Below are positions 7,713 through 15,541 of a stretch of 27,979 nucleotides of DNA, piece by piece. The translations under genes and the position numbers were made by a program. The notes beneath the pieces are model-generated. The model had not been told where the DNA came from and did not search any database. It saw nothing but the letters and a program-made list of their open reading frames with translations. The stretch's first letter is position 1, and each line of letters starts with the position of its first letter. The stretch comes from JAWCNN01 sp038848005 (GTDB lineage Archaea > Thermoproteota > Bathyarchaeia > Bathyarchaeales > Bathycorpusculaceae), in assembly GCA_038848005.1 (NCBI GenBank), contig JAWCNZ010000018.1, forward strand, positions 1-27,979. The letters are read 5' to 3'.

Positions 7713-8195
7713 ATGACGGGTAAAGTCGTTGTGTTGATGGCTTCTGGCAAAGATTTGGATTTTTGTCGTGAAATAGCCAAGCATTTAAAGGCTTTCAGTA
7801 TCGACTGTGTGTTCCGTGTTGCTTCCGCCCACAAAACTCCAGAAAAGGTTTTAGCAATTCTGCGTGAATTTGAGGGTGAAATGGTTGTTTACATAACTGT
7901 TGCTGGAAAATCAAATGCTCTAAGCGCTTTTGTTGATGCAAACACTACAAAACCTGTGATTGCTTGTCCGCCCTACTCCGAAAAGTATGGTGGAGCAGAC
8001 ATTTACTCTTCGCTTAGGGTTCCAAGCGGAATAGGCTCCATCTTAACTATAGAGCCTGAAGGCGCAGCCGTAGCCGCAGCGAAAATTTTGGCTGTTGCCG
8101 ATGGGGAATTAGCCAAACGCGTAAGGGAGTATCAAATTGCAAAGAAAAGGGAGATTGAAAGGGCGGATGAATCCGTTAGGGGTTTAGGCGTTTAA
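7713..8195 (+). CDS. purE: PurE, class II-type phosphoribosylaminoimidazole carboxylase
   Basis: This 160-aa enzyme makes CAIR in de novo purine synthesis. The family is clear from SAHKTPEK (residues 38-45) and CPPYSEKYGGADIYSSLRVP. Details point to class II, the direct CO2-fixing AIR carboxylase found in animals. It has VAGKSNAL (63-70), like AGRSNGL in PAICS, in place of the GGAAHLPGM of class I N5-CAIR mutases, and SAHK rather than SAHR. A class II enzyme would need no PurK; none is seen here. The start is ATG 7713 with GGTGA six bases upstream. PurC follows after one base, so the two form an operon equivalent to the fused animal PAICS. Confidence 0.93.
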   Translation: MTGKVVVLMASGKDLDFCREIAKHLKAFSIDCVFRVASAHKTPEKVLAILREFEGEMVVYITVAGKSNALSAFVDANTTKPVIACPPYSEKYGGADIYSSLRVPSGIGSILTIEPEGAAVAAAKILAVADGELAKRVREYQIAKKREIERADESVRGLGV

Positions 8196-8196
8196 C

Positions 8197-9243
8197 ATGG
8201 GAAGCGTTAAAGATTTGGAAATAATCCGCAAGCCGACGCCTACGGAAATGGGTGTTGGACGATTCCATTTTTCAGACCGCTATTCGGTTTTTGATTGGGG
8301 TGAAATGCCTGATCGCATAGACGGGAAAGGAAAGGCTTTGTGCCTTATGGGCGCATATTGCTTCGAAAGGCTTGAAGAGAAAGGCGTAAAAACGCATTAT
8401 CGCGGGTTGGTTAACAAAAGCGGACGCCTTTTGCGTTTCGACGAGTTAAAAGAGCCGACGAACGTTATGGAGATTAACCTCGTAAACGTTTATAAGCCTA
8501 AAGCCTACGTGGAAAACGGCAAAATCAAATACGACTACAGCGTTTACATGCCAAAACTAACAAACTTTCTGATTCCGCTGGAAATAATTTATCGTAACGG
8601 TTTGCCAGAAGGCTCCTCAGTTTTTAAACGGCTTGAGCAGGGTTTAACCACGCTTGAAGAGTTGGGCTTAAACCATTATCCAAAGGCTGGCGAACGCCTT
8701 TCAAAACCAATTTTTGACGTAAGCACGAAATTGGAGGAGGGCGACCGATACATAAGCTGGAAAGAAGCACAGCAAATTGCGGGTTTAACAGACAAAGAAC
8801 TTGAAGAAGTTAGGCGTATACTTTTAAAAGTTGATGAAACAATTACGGAAATAGCCTCAAAAGCAGGCTTAGTGAATGAGGATGGCAAAATTGAGTTGGC
8901 TTTTGACCCGCAACGGAGGCTTATGGTTGTGGATGTTGTTGGCACGTTGGACGAGTGCAGATTCACTTATGAGGGGTTGCATGTAAGCAAGGAAATAGCA
9001 CGCATATACTATAGGCGAACAGAATGGGCGAGAGAAGTGGAAAAAGCAAAAAAACAAGGCGTAAAAAACTGGAAAAGCCTTGTGAAAACAGAACCGCCAA
9101 AACTAAACCCAAAACTGAAAATGCTAATAAGCCAAATGTACATGGCAACAACAAACGAAATAACCGGAAAAAGAATATTCGACGTCCCAAAACTCACAAA
9201 CATAATTAAGGAATACCAAAAATACTTTAAACTAAACACATAG
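8197..9243 (+). CDS. purC: PurC, SAICAR synthetase
   Basis: This 348-aa enzyme ligates aspartate to CAIR with ATP. The N-terminal part reads GRFHFSDRYSVFDWG, the nucleotide-binding start of SAICAR synthetases, and later VVDVVGTLDECRFTYEG corresponds to the conserved ELxDxxG-DExR-type segment near the active site. At 348 residues it is longer than bacterial PurC (about 240). The extra length is partly a charged C-terminal helical region after residue 275. It starts one base after purE stops, so translation is probably coupled, and a small membrane ORF follows 11 bases later. Confidence 0.92.
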   Translation: MGSVKDLEIIRKPTPTEMGVGRFHFSDRYSVFDWGEMPDRIDGKGKALCLMGAYCFERLEEKGVKTHYRGLVNKSGRLLRFDELKEPTNVMEINLVNVYKPKAYVENGKIKYDYSVYMPKLTNFLIPLEIIYRNGLPEGSSVFKRLEQGLTTLEELGLNHYPKAGERLSKPIFDVSTKLEEGDRYISWKEAQQIAGLTDKELEEVRRILLKVDETITEIASKAGLVNEDGKIELAFDPQRRLMVVDVVGTLDECRFTYEGLHVSKEIARIYYRRTEWAREVEKAKKQGVKNWKSLVKTEPPKLNPKLKMLISQMYMATTNEITGKRIFDVPKLTNIIKEYQKYFKLNT

Positions 9244-9254
9244 GTGATTTAAAT

Positions 9255-9512
9255 ATGCTTAACGAAGGTTGTGTTTCTACAATTGCTCAAATAAGTATTA
9301 CAGGAGCGGGATTAATTTTGGCTATTTATGCCTTAGTTACACCGCTGTCAAGAAGAATTTCTGAAGAAAGAGCAAGAATACTGGAAAGGAAAATACAAGA
9401 ATTTGAAGAACTGCGAAGCCACATTACACCAGAAAGCTCTAAGACGGACATCGACAATTTAAAGAGGTTAAAAGTGGAAATAGAGAAAATTAAAATTTTC
9501 CAAGACATTTAG
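9255..9512 (+). CDS. Small membrane protein with coiled coil (likely N-terminal part of a frame-disrupted gene)
   Basis: This 85-residue frame has one transmembrane segment (ISITGAGLILAIYALVTPL, about residues 13-31) followed by a charged helix likely to form a coiled coil. GGTGAT lies seven bases before ATG 9255, close behind purC, so it may be co-transcribed. The frame ends at TAG just where another frame reads HLGIDVIVTSLSYMF without a stop. Adding one T to TTT at 9508-9510 would join both halves into one protein of about 170 residues with three membrane segments. No family recognised. Confidence 0.6.
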   Translation: MLNEGCVSTIAQISITGAGLILAIYALVTPLSRRISEERARILERKIQEFEELRSHITPESSKTDIDNLKRLKVEIEKIKIFQDI

Positions 9513-9526
9513 GAATAGACGTAATA

Positions 9527-9766
9527 GTGACATCCTTATCATATATGTTTTCTCTAATTTCTGCTTCTGGATGGCTTGCGAATCCCCTTAGCCGAACACT
9601 CGATATTGAAGCGTTAATAATTATACTGTTTACCATTTCTAACATTTTATTTTTATTTGTAGGTTTATTTGTCATAGTTGAGGTTTTTAGTATCATGAAA
9701 AAGGAATTTGAAGAAATAAAGAAGAAACAAAAAGAGATTAAGGAAACAAAGGAAATATATGCTTAA
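9527..9766 (+). CDS. Small membrane protein (likely C-terminal part of the same disrupted gene)
   Basis: A 79-residue frame, with GTG 9527 as nominal start, holds two hydrophobic segments (about residues 5-20 and 28-52) and a very charged C-terminal helix (KKEFEEIKKKQKEIKETKE). It has no ribosome-binding site, and the reading frame is open upstream through GIDVIV into the end of the preceding ORF. It is therefore best read as the second half of that gene, separated by a one-base shift. The combined design (membrane helix, coiled coil, two helices, charged tail) is typical of small membrane scaffold proteins of unknown role. Confidence 0.5.
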   Translation: MTSLSYMFSLISASGWLANPLSRTLDIEALIIILFTISNILFLFVGLFVIVEVFSIMKKEFEEIKKKQKEIKETKEIYA

Positions 9767-9791
9767 ACACTTTACTCTGAATAAATCAATT

Positions 9792-10139
9792 TTATTGGTT
9801 GGTTGTTCTTTTTTGGTATTCTGTTAGGAATGTTTCCAAAAATTCTTTTACCGTTTTTCTAAACTCTTTTAGTTCTTTTGATATGTCACCATATTTTTCA
9901 GCCATTTCCCTAAAATTTCTATTCGTATCCTCTCTAAAACCCCTTAACTCCTCCCCAAAACTCTTCAGTTCCTTCGATGTATGTTCGTATTTTTCCGCCA
10001 TTCCCCCAAAATTTCTGTTTGTATCCTCCCTAAACCCCCTCAATTCCTTCGATAAATCCTCATATTTTTCCGTCATCTCCTTAAAACTTACATTTGTATC
10101 CTGCCTAAAACCTTTCAATTCGTCCCTAAAGCCTTTCAT
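9792..10139 (-). CDS. Repeat coiled-coil segment, probably the tail of the acylphosphatase gene
   Basis: This 115-residue frame is built of imperfect repeats of 25-32 residues, each with a core like LRGFREDTNRNF and then AEKYE-SKEL. The pattern is strongly helical and charged, as in coiled coils. It begins two bases after the acylphosphatase stop, and that protein already ends in the same repeat unit (RDEMKGFRG). Removing one G from the G5 tract (C5 at 10144-10148 on the plus strand) would read FRGEMKGFRDELKGF straight through. I infer one protein of about 258 residues with an indel at the junction. Archaeal acylphosphatases with long helical repeat tails are known. Confidence 0.6.
   Translation of the reverse strand: MKGFRDELKGFRQDTNVSFKEMTEKYEDLSKELRGFREDTNRNFGGMAEKYEHTSKELKSFGEELRGFREDTNRNFREMAEKYGDISKELKEFRKTVKEFLETFLTEYQKRTTNQ
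9850..10139. repeat. Degenerate tandem coding repeats of about 75-96 bp
   Basis: At DNA level the coding region repeats blocks such as cctccctaaaaccccttaa and catatttttcagccattt with small changes, mirroring the protein repeats. Such units can change number by slippage or recombination. They are coding, not CRISPR: units are unequal and diverged, with no constant spacers. Confidence 0.6.
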
Positions 10140-10140
10140 C

Positions 10141-10572
10141 TCACCCCCTAAACCCTTTCATTTCATCTCTAAAACCAATAAAGTACAGTTTGCCGAACTC
10201 GTGGTCTTCAAGCGTCGCCTTCTCAAAAACCGAAAGCTCTTCTACGCCGTAGTCCATTTCAAACTCTTTGTATGGTTTCCATGCAGGTTTATAATTCGGG
10301 TTTCCTTCAAAATAGCACCTAATTTCTGAAACGTTAATGCTTAAAAAATCCGTTGGTTCAGCTTTCACGTCAATTTTCCTTAAAAACTCAGCGATTCTCT
10401 CCTTTTCTCCCTCACAGAAAATTTCAACTTTTGTATCCTCCAAATTTCTAACAAGCCCTTTTAAGCCCAGCTGACGTGCAACTTGTTTCACTAAGGCTCT
10501 GTAGCCGACACCTTGAACAACACCGTCAACAACAATTCGAGCCTTAACCAAACCAGACAACCAGCTTCCCAA
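10141..10572 (-). CDS. acyP: Acylphosphatase with helical repeat tail
   Basis: The first 90 residues are an acylphosphatase domain: VDGVVQGVGYRALVKQVARQ holds the phosphate-binding loop and catalytic Arg, and LKGLVRNLEDTKVEIFCEG holds the catalytic Asn. The enzyme hydrolyses carboxyl-phosphate bonds of small acyl phosphates. Residues 95-143 are an extension absent from the roughly 90-residue stand-alone enzyme, ending IGFRDEMKGFRG just as a repeat coiled coil begins in the next frame. The short N-terminal MGSWLSG may not all be translated. The region upstream (10573-10653) is an AT-rich promoter gap. Domain identity is firm; the abrupt end is probably an indel. Confidence 0.88.
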   Translation of the reverse strand: MGSWLSGLVKARIVVDGVVQGVGYRALVKQVARQLGLKGLVRNLEDTKVEIFCEGEKERIAEFLRKIDVKAEPTDFLSINVSEIRCYFEGNPNYKPAWKPYKEFEMDYGVEELSVFEKATLEDHEFGKLYFIGFRDEMKGFRG

Positions 10573-10653
10573 CTTTCGAAAACCAACGATATAACATTTT
10601 CCATAATAGAAAATAAAAACGAGAAAATATTAGAGGGAATTGCCAAGTGAAAC

Positions 10654-12087
10654 TTATGTTACTATTTCGTGCAGTTGGTTTGTTTTCCATGCACGTCGAA
10701 TTTCAAGCGCTATGCGGTCTCCTGTGCTCATGCGCCTCTTATATTTGGCGTTGGCGTACTGTGAACCCAATCCCATGTGAACGTTTGTTCCTCCGCCATG
10801 CCTTAAAGCTACGTCCTGCGTGACTGGAATGTGCATGTACGGGTCGCGCTTTTCTGGCACGTCATATAAGCCGTAGTCGGCTGCTGTTTTGGCTTCCACG
10901 CCGCTTGTAAAGTCCAATTTAACTGTGGGTTTAAGCTCGTATTTGGATATGCGGTCCCAAGTGATAAGCGTCTGTAAACACCATGCGCCGACGATTCCCG
11001 GATAAGCGTGTTCTCGGCATGTCAGCAAAAAGCGGTCTGCGTAGCGGTGCACATCCTTCAATAGGGATTCTCTTAGGCTTAAAATGGCGTGGGCTGTCAC
11101 TTCAAAGGATGGAACTCTCTTAATTTTTTCTTGTACGTCGGCTGGAAGCCGTTTTAAACCGTCAAGTATGGTTTCTCTGCGCTCGTCTATGGAGAGGAAC
11201 TGGTTTGCTAGGCATATCCGCGCCTCTTCTAGGCTTACGTTGTATAGTTTGGCAAACCAGTCGTCCACGTCTCCCCACTCGCTTTTTGCATCTAAAGGCG
11301 AAAAGAAAAAGTTAAAGTTCGCATGAGGTCCAAGAACTATCTGCTCAACACGAGCGTTTTCTAGGGATTCCCTATTCAAGTTTCCAGCTTCAACTTCCCT
11401 TTCAACCTTCTCCTCCAAATCATGCGAGTCAGCGGCGAAAATGAACTCTCTTTCAAAGGCTCTGTGGGCATGCTCAGCCTTAAGAAGCAACGGCTCGTCA
11501 ACTGGCTTCTTAAACCTTATTCCACGCTCATAAACCTCATATTCATAGGATTTCGGACATGGGATGCCCGCTTTTTCCGCAAACCAGTAATAGTCCTTTT
11601 CAATTTCGCCCCTATTCTCTATTTTCAGAAGCGTTCTGGAACCAACTATTGGAACCGCAAACTCATTTTCGATTGTGCTGCATTTTTCGTCTCCGCCGAC
11701 GTAAACGGCGAAAGCCCTGTTTGGAATTTGCAAACATTCCAAATCAACGAGTTCATCAACATATTTGACTATGTCAGAATACTTGTCAAGAATTACTATG
11801 ACGCTTTTCCAATCGCCGCTTTTCTTTATATCCTTCAAGTCGTTTACGATGCGTAGGTCTCTCCGCACAAGACCTGGCAAGTCCTCAACAGTCTCGTCTG
11901 GTTTGCCAACCATTGGATTTTGAAGGTAAATGCGCGCTCTGCCAGGCGTCGTGTAAATTATGCTTCTTAGGGCGTAATTGCGTTGTCCCTGCCAAGCGTC
12001 TAGGGCTGAATGAGAACCCAAATTTAAGCCTATGGGCTCTTTATATCGCTTAACAATTTCCTGCATTTCCCCTCTGCTGATGACCAT
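10654..12087 (-). CDS. purP: PurP-family FAICAR synthetase, long form
   Basis: PurP converts AICAR, formate and ATP to FAICAR, replacing the folate-dependent transformylase in many archaea. The N-terminal ISRGEMQEIVKRY then GSHSALD (residues 24-30) is the family opening; IENEFAVPIVGSRTLL, EQIVLGPHANFNFFFSPL and a C-terminal GGGTN motif follow the ATP-grasp layout. At about 477 residues it is over 100 longer than the usual roughly 360. Extra segments follow the SPL motif (about 275-320) and precede GGGTN, where the usual FEMSARVDGGTN becomes TQDVALRHGGGTN. It may be a divergent paralogue rather than the main enzyme. The start ATG 12087 has GGTGA five bases upstream; in-frame GTG 12096 and ATG 12093 are less likely. 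purE and purC lie nearby. Confidence 0.85.
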   Translation of the reverse strand: MVISRGEMQEIVKRYKEPIGLNLGSHSALDAWQGQRNYALRSIIYTTPGRARIYLQNPMVGKPDETVEDLPGLVRRDLRIVNDLKDIKKSGDWKSVIVILDKYSDIVKYVDELVDLECLQIPNRAFAVYVGGDEKCSTIENEFAVPIVGSRTLLKIENRGEIEKDYYWFAEKAGIPCPKSYEYEVYERGIRFKKPVDEPLLLKAEHAHRAFEREFIFAADSHDLEEKVEREVEAGNLNRESLENARVEQIVLGPHANFNFFFSPLDAKSEWGDVDDWFAKLYNVSLEEARICLANQFLSIDERRETILDGLKRLPADVQEKIKRVPSFEVTAHAILSLRESLLKDVHRYADRFLLTCREHAYPGIVGAWCLQTLITWDRISKYELKPTVKLDFTSGVEAKTAADYGLYDVPEKRDPYMHIPVTQDVALRHGGGTNVHMGLGSQYANAKYKRRMSTGDRIALEIRRAWKTNQLHEIVT

Positions 12088-12211
12088 AAACATCACCAGT
12101 TTCGGCTAAAGAATCTAAACACATAGTTTTAAATCTTTTTCACACAAAAATTAAAACATGTAAAGAAGTTTGCCTCTAGAATTTTCCTCTATTTTCTTTT
12201 TACATACATGG

Positions 12212-12256
12212 TTATAAGTCATGGAAGAGCTTTCATTTATTAGAGGAGAAAGGCGG
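12212..12256 (+). promoter_or_regulatory. TATA box and ribosome-binding site of the 61-aa ORF
   Basis: TTATAA at 12212-12217 would place transcription start near 12238, and a purine-rich GAGGAGAAAGGCGG at 12243-12256 directly precedes ATG 12258. This is one of the best-formed expression signals in the window and decides that the small ORF is real. Confidence 0.6.
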
Positions 12257-12257
12257 T

Positions 12258-12443
12258 ATGACTGATGCTTGCGGTTGGTTGTTTGTGGATTTTGTTCCTT
12301 TGCTTTATGAAAAGCGCAGGGTTGCAAGGCAACTTCAAGTTGAAGCTTGGCTTGACCTTTCCATGCTTGTTAAAGAACTTGGAATAGAACGGCAAATTGA
12401 AACCAAAAAAGAAACCAGTCCCAAACCAATCTATATAGTTTAG
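12258..12443 (+). CDS. Small protein of unknown function (61 aa)
   Basis: A 61-residue frame starts at ATG 12258 behind a strong ribosome-binding site and a TATA box at the right distance. It has a hydrophobic start (CGWLFVDFVPLLYEKRRVAR), then an amphipathic helical stretch and a basic, proline-containing end. No cysteine pair or other motif suggests a function, and I do not recognise it. It converges with the kinase gene, overlapping its end by four bases. A reading frame on the opposite strand over the same bases has no such signals. Confidence 0.65.
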   Translation: MTDACGWLFVDFVPLLYEKRRVARQLQVEAWLDLSMLVKELGIERQIETKKETSPKPIYIV

Positions 12444-13186
12444 AAAGCGCAAGCCCTCAAAACATTTTCAAAATTTTCACGTGTCTTATCAATTTTATAG
12501 CGCCTTAAAGCCTCAATTATCGTCTTTTTATCCTTCTCTCCAAGCTTTTCAGAAATTTTTTCGGCTACTGCTCCGCTTATGAATAGGAATTGGCAGACAG
12601 CCGTGACGTTTGACGGTCGCCTAGTTAGGCTTGCAGTTTCAAAATCAACTATGAAAGGCACGTTTTTGCTGTTGACGATTATGTGTTTTGGAGCGTGGCT
12701 TAATTCTCCATGGTCTAAACCCGCTTTGTCTAGGCGGTAACACTGTTCCAAAATGTCACGTAAAACTCGTTTTATCATTGTTTTTTCCTTGTGTTTTTCC
12801 AGCCACTTCGGGAGTAGTTCGCCGTCGATGAACTGCGTTAAAAGGAAGTTTTGGCTAAAAGCCAAAAGCTTCGGTCCAACATTGACTGAATTTGCCTTTT
12901 TGAGCATTTTCGCTTCCCTTTCCATTTCGGTGCGGTCGGCGTCAACTCTGCGAATTTTTAAAGCTTTCTTTTCACCGTTTATGTAAGCTATAACAACTAT
13001 GCCAACGCATCCTTTGCCTAAAACTGGCATGTTAAAGGCTGTTTTTTCACCTGTAAACTCTATGGCTTTAACGCCCAACCGCAACAGCTCCCTTAAGCGT
13101 TTTTTCAATTCTTTTTTTGTTGGTTTTGGATAACAGATTACCTGTGCATAAGCAGTTTTTTCAAGTTCTTCGATTAGTATTTTCAT
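12440..13186 (-). CDS. Predicted archaeal Ser/Thr protein kinase, COG2112-like
   Basis: This 248-aa protein has a compact kinase fold. A glycine-rich loop reads GKGCVGIV (57-64), the ATP-binding lysine is in ALKIRR (K77), and a catalytic segment LDHGELSHAPKHIIV (157-171) has the HGE form in place of HRD-N. The metal-binding motif is DFE (181-183) where DFG is usual. These substitutions are typical of atypical archaeal kinases such as RIO, Bud32 and COG2112 members; the overall pattern fits COG2112 better than Bud32. The N-terminal 50 residues are a helical extension. Substrates are unknown. It is divergent from the EF-2 gene across a 69-bp gap. Confidence 0.75.
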   Translation of the reverse strand: MKILIEELEKTAYAQVICYPKPTKKELKKRLRELLRLGVKAIEFTGEKTAFNMPVLGKGCVGIVVIAYINGEKKALKIRRVDADRTEMEREAKMLKKANSVNVGPKLLAFSQNFLLTQFIDGELLPKWLEKHKEKTMIKRVLRDILEQCYRLDKAGLDHGELSHAPKHIIVNSKNVPFIVDFETASLTRRPSNVTAVCQFLFISGAVAEKISEKLGEKDKKTIIEALRRYKIDKTRENFENVLRACAF

Positions 13187-13255
13187 CCTATCTTTCTAGT
13201 GTGGGATAGCCCTTATATTTACTGCGAAATGCCATTAAATACAAAGGAATAAATC

Positions 13256-15448
13256 ATGCGAAAGTTTAGGCGAACAAGCGAAATTTTAGAGTTGATGGCT
13301 AGGAAGGAAACCATACGAAACATAGGCGTGATTGCCCACATAGACCATGGAAAAACAACGGTGGCTGACGCTTTAATGGCTGAGGCTGGACTACTACCGC
13401 CAAAAATGGTTGGGCGCAGAGCCCTCGATTATCTTGAAGAGGAGCAAAAGCGTGGAATAACAATAAAAACAGCAAACATTTCATTGCTATGTGAAGTGCA
13501 TAACCGCCCATACGTTGTAAACTTGGTTGACACTCCAGGTCATGTGGATTTTACTGGTAGGGTTGCAAGGGCTTTGCGTGCTATAGATGGCGCTGTTGTT
13601 GTGGTTGACGCTGTTGAGGAGATTATGGCTCAAACAGAAACCGTGCTTAGACAAGCCCTTGCAGAGAGAGTTAAGCCAGTGCTTTTTATAAACAAGGTTG
13701 ACCGCCTAATTAGGGAGATAAAACTTTCCGAAAACGAAATTCAAGACAAATTTACTCGGATAATTGAAGGAGTCAACAGCCTAATCGAGGTTTACGGAGA
13801 AAACGAGTTTAAAGATGAGTGGAAAGTTAACCCAAAAAGCGAAAGCGTTGCTTTCGGCTCAGCGCTTCACAATTGGGGTTTAACGGCTAAAATTGCTGAT
13901 GAAAAAGGAATAAAATTCAGCGATGTGGTTAAGGCTTATGGGAAAGGCGAACACGAGAAACTGTCAAGGCTTGTTCCACTACACAAGGCAATATTTAACA
14001 TGATAATCAAAAACATTCCAAACCCAATTGAAGCTCAGAAGTATCGCATACCAAAAATTTGGAAAGGCGACTTAAACTCTGAAATTGGACGAGCAATACT
14101 GAACTGCGACAGCGACGGCCCGTTGGTCATGTGTATAACAAACGTTCAACCAGACGCCACAGCCGGTTTAGTTTCAACTGGAAGGCTTTTTTCTGGCTCA
14201 GTAAAAGCTGGAGACATGGTTTATTTGGTTAATGCTGGAAAAGAATGCGTTGTTAAGCAAGTTTCCATGTATTTGGGCGCTTTTAGGGAAATCGTCAACG
14301 AAATTTCCGCTGGCAACATAGCCGCCCTAACAGGTCTTGAACTGGCAAGGGCTGGCGAAACAGTTGTTACCGCAAAAAGCAGGGCGGCTGCCGTTCCGTT
14401 TGAAAGCGTTAAGTACTTTTCAGAGCCTGTGATGACCATTGTTGTAGAACCGAAAAACCCCGTGGATTTGTCGTTTTTGGTTGAGGCTATGGATAGACTT
14501 TGCATAGAAGACCCAAACTTGAATGTTGTAGTGGATAGAGAAACGGGTGAGTACTTGTTAAGCGGGATTGGTGAGCTTCATTTGGAAATTGCCATAAAAT
14601 CGTTGAGGCAGTACAGCCGAGGAATAGACCTTATATTGTCTAATCCTGTGATTGCCTACAGAGAAACTGTTTCGGAAATTGGCAGTGTTGTTGCAACTAA
14701 AACGTCTAATGGGCAGAATGTGTTTTGGGTGCAAGTTGAACCGTTGGAAAACGCGGTTTTGGAGTTGGCGGAAAAAGGCGAAATTGCAGAGGGAATGGCG
14801 CTGGGGCAGATAAGCGAAATTTTACATTTAAAGGCTGGATATTCAAAGGCTGAAGCGAAAAGTATTTGCGCTTTCAACACGCATGGCAACATCCTCCTAA
14901 ACTCTGCTGGAGAAATCGCAGAAATAAAAGACAGCGTTGTTTTGGGTTTTCAATGGGCATGCAACCACGGACCGCTCTGTGAGGAACCGCTAAGAGGCGT
15001 TAAAGTCAAGTTGGTAAAGGCGCAACTTCATGAAAACCCGAAAATGCGTGAGCCAGCGCAGATTATGCGGGCTATAAGCCGAGCCGTTTTGGGTTCAGCT
15101 TTAACAGCCAAGCCCGTACTCCTCGAACCAGTTTATAAAATGGAGATTTCCGTTCCAACCCAATGGTTTGGCGCATGCATAAACATTATAACTCGTAGAC
15201 GTGGGAAAATCAATGCTGTGGAAAACAGGGGTGCATTAACAATGGTTTTGGGTTACATTCCAGTTTCAGAAACTTTAGGGTTAGCCTCGGAAATGCGCTC
15301 TGCAACTTCTGGAAGCGCCTTTTGGCAGTGCACTTTCAGCCATTGGGACAAAACCCCAGAAAACGTCGCCGCTGAGGTTATAAGGCAAATACGAGCCAGA
15401 AGGGGCTTGCCGCCGAAAATTCCCAAACCAGAAGAATTCATGGACTAA
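13256..15448 (+). CDS. Elongation factor 2 (aEF-2), diverged and lacking the diphthamide histidine
   Basis: This 730-aa translational GTPase has intact GTP-binding motifs: AHIDHGKT (27-34), RGITI in switch I (66-70), DTPGH (92-96) and NKVD (146-149). Domain order matches full-length archaeal EF-2, which drives tRNA-mRNA translocation. In domain IV the usual LHEDAIHRGPAQ becomes LHENPKMREPAQ: the histidine normally turned into diphthamide is Met597, and the Gly after Arg is Glu. The next residues IMRA replace the common IPA. The rest of the C-terminus (SEMRSATSGSAFWQ, IRARRGLPPK) is conserved. It could be the only EF-2 or a second, diverged paralogue of the kind reported in some archaea; this window cannot decide. 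The start at ATG 13256 gives a normal-length N-terminus. Confidence 0.9.
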   Translation: MRKFRRTSEILELMARKETIRNIGVIAHIDHGKTTVADALMAEAGLLPPKMVGRRALDYLEEEQKRGITIKTANISLLCEVHNRPYVVNLVDTPGHVDFTGRVARALRAIDGAVVVVDAVEEIMAQTETVLRQALAERVKPVLFINKVDRLIREIKLSENEIQDKFTRIIEGVNSLIEVYGENEFKDEWKVNPKSESVAFGSALHNWGLTAKIADEKGIKFSDVVKAYGKGEHEKLSRLVPLHKAIFNMIIKNIPNPIEAQKYRIPKIWKGDLNSEIGRAILNCDSDGPLVMCITNVQPDATAGLVSTGRLFSGSVKAGDMVYLVNAGKECVVKQVSMYLGAFREIVNEISAGNIAALTGLELARAGETVVTAKSRAAAVPFESVKYFSEPVMTIVVEPKNPVDLSFLVEAMDRLCIEDPNLNVVVDRETGEYLLSGIGELHLEIAIKSLRQYSRGIDLILSNPVIAYRETVSEIGSVVATKTSNGQNVFWVQVEPLENAVLELAEKGEIAEGMALGQISEILHLKAGYSKAEAKSICAFNTHGNILLNSAGEIAEIKDSVVLGFQWACNHGPLCEEPLRGVKVKLVKAQLHENPKMREPAQIMRAISRAVLGSALTAKPVLLEPVYKMEISVPTQWFGACINIITRRRGKINAVENRGALTMVLGYIPVSETLGLASEMRSATSGSAFWQCTFSHWDKTPENVAAEVIRQIRARRGLPPKIPKPEEFMD

Positions 15449-15541
15449 GAACAAAATAAAGGTTGGTATAGAATGTAGCATGTAACATAAAGTGTGTAGG
15501 ATTAAATTTTGAAAATATTATTTTGAGGTGAAAAGGGCAAG

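Noticed and set aside
9799..10329. Plus-strand ORF of 176 residues and a possible CRISPR array
   Set aside because: The repeats are diverged coding repeats of the minus-strand coiled coil; there are no constant repeats with unique spacers, and the plus-strand frame is the antisense shadow.
12240..12452. Minus-strand ORF over the 61-aa gene
   Set aside because: No ribosome-binding site or promoter; the plus strand has strong signals.
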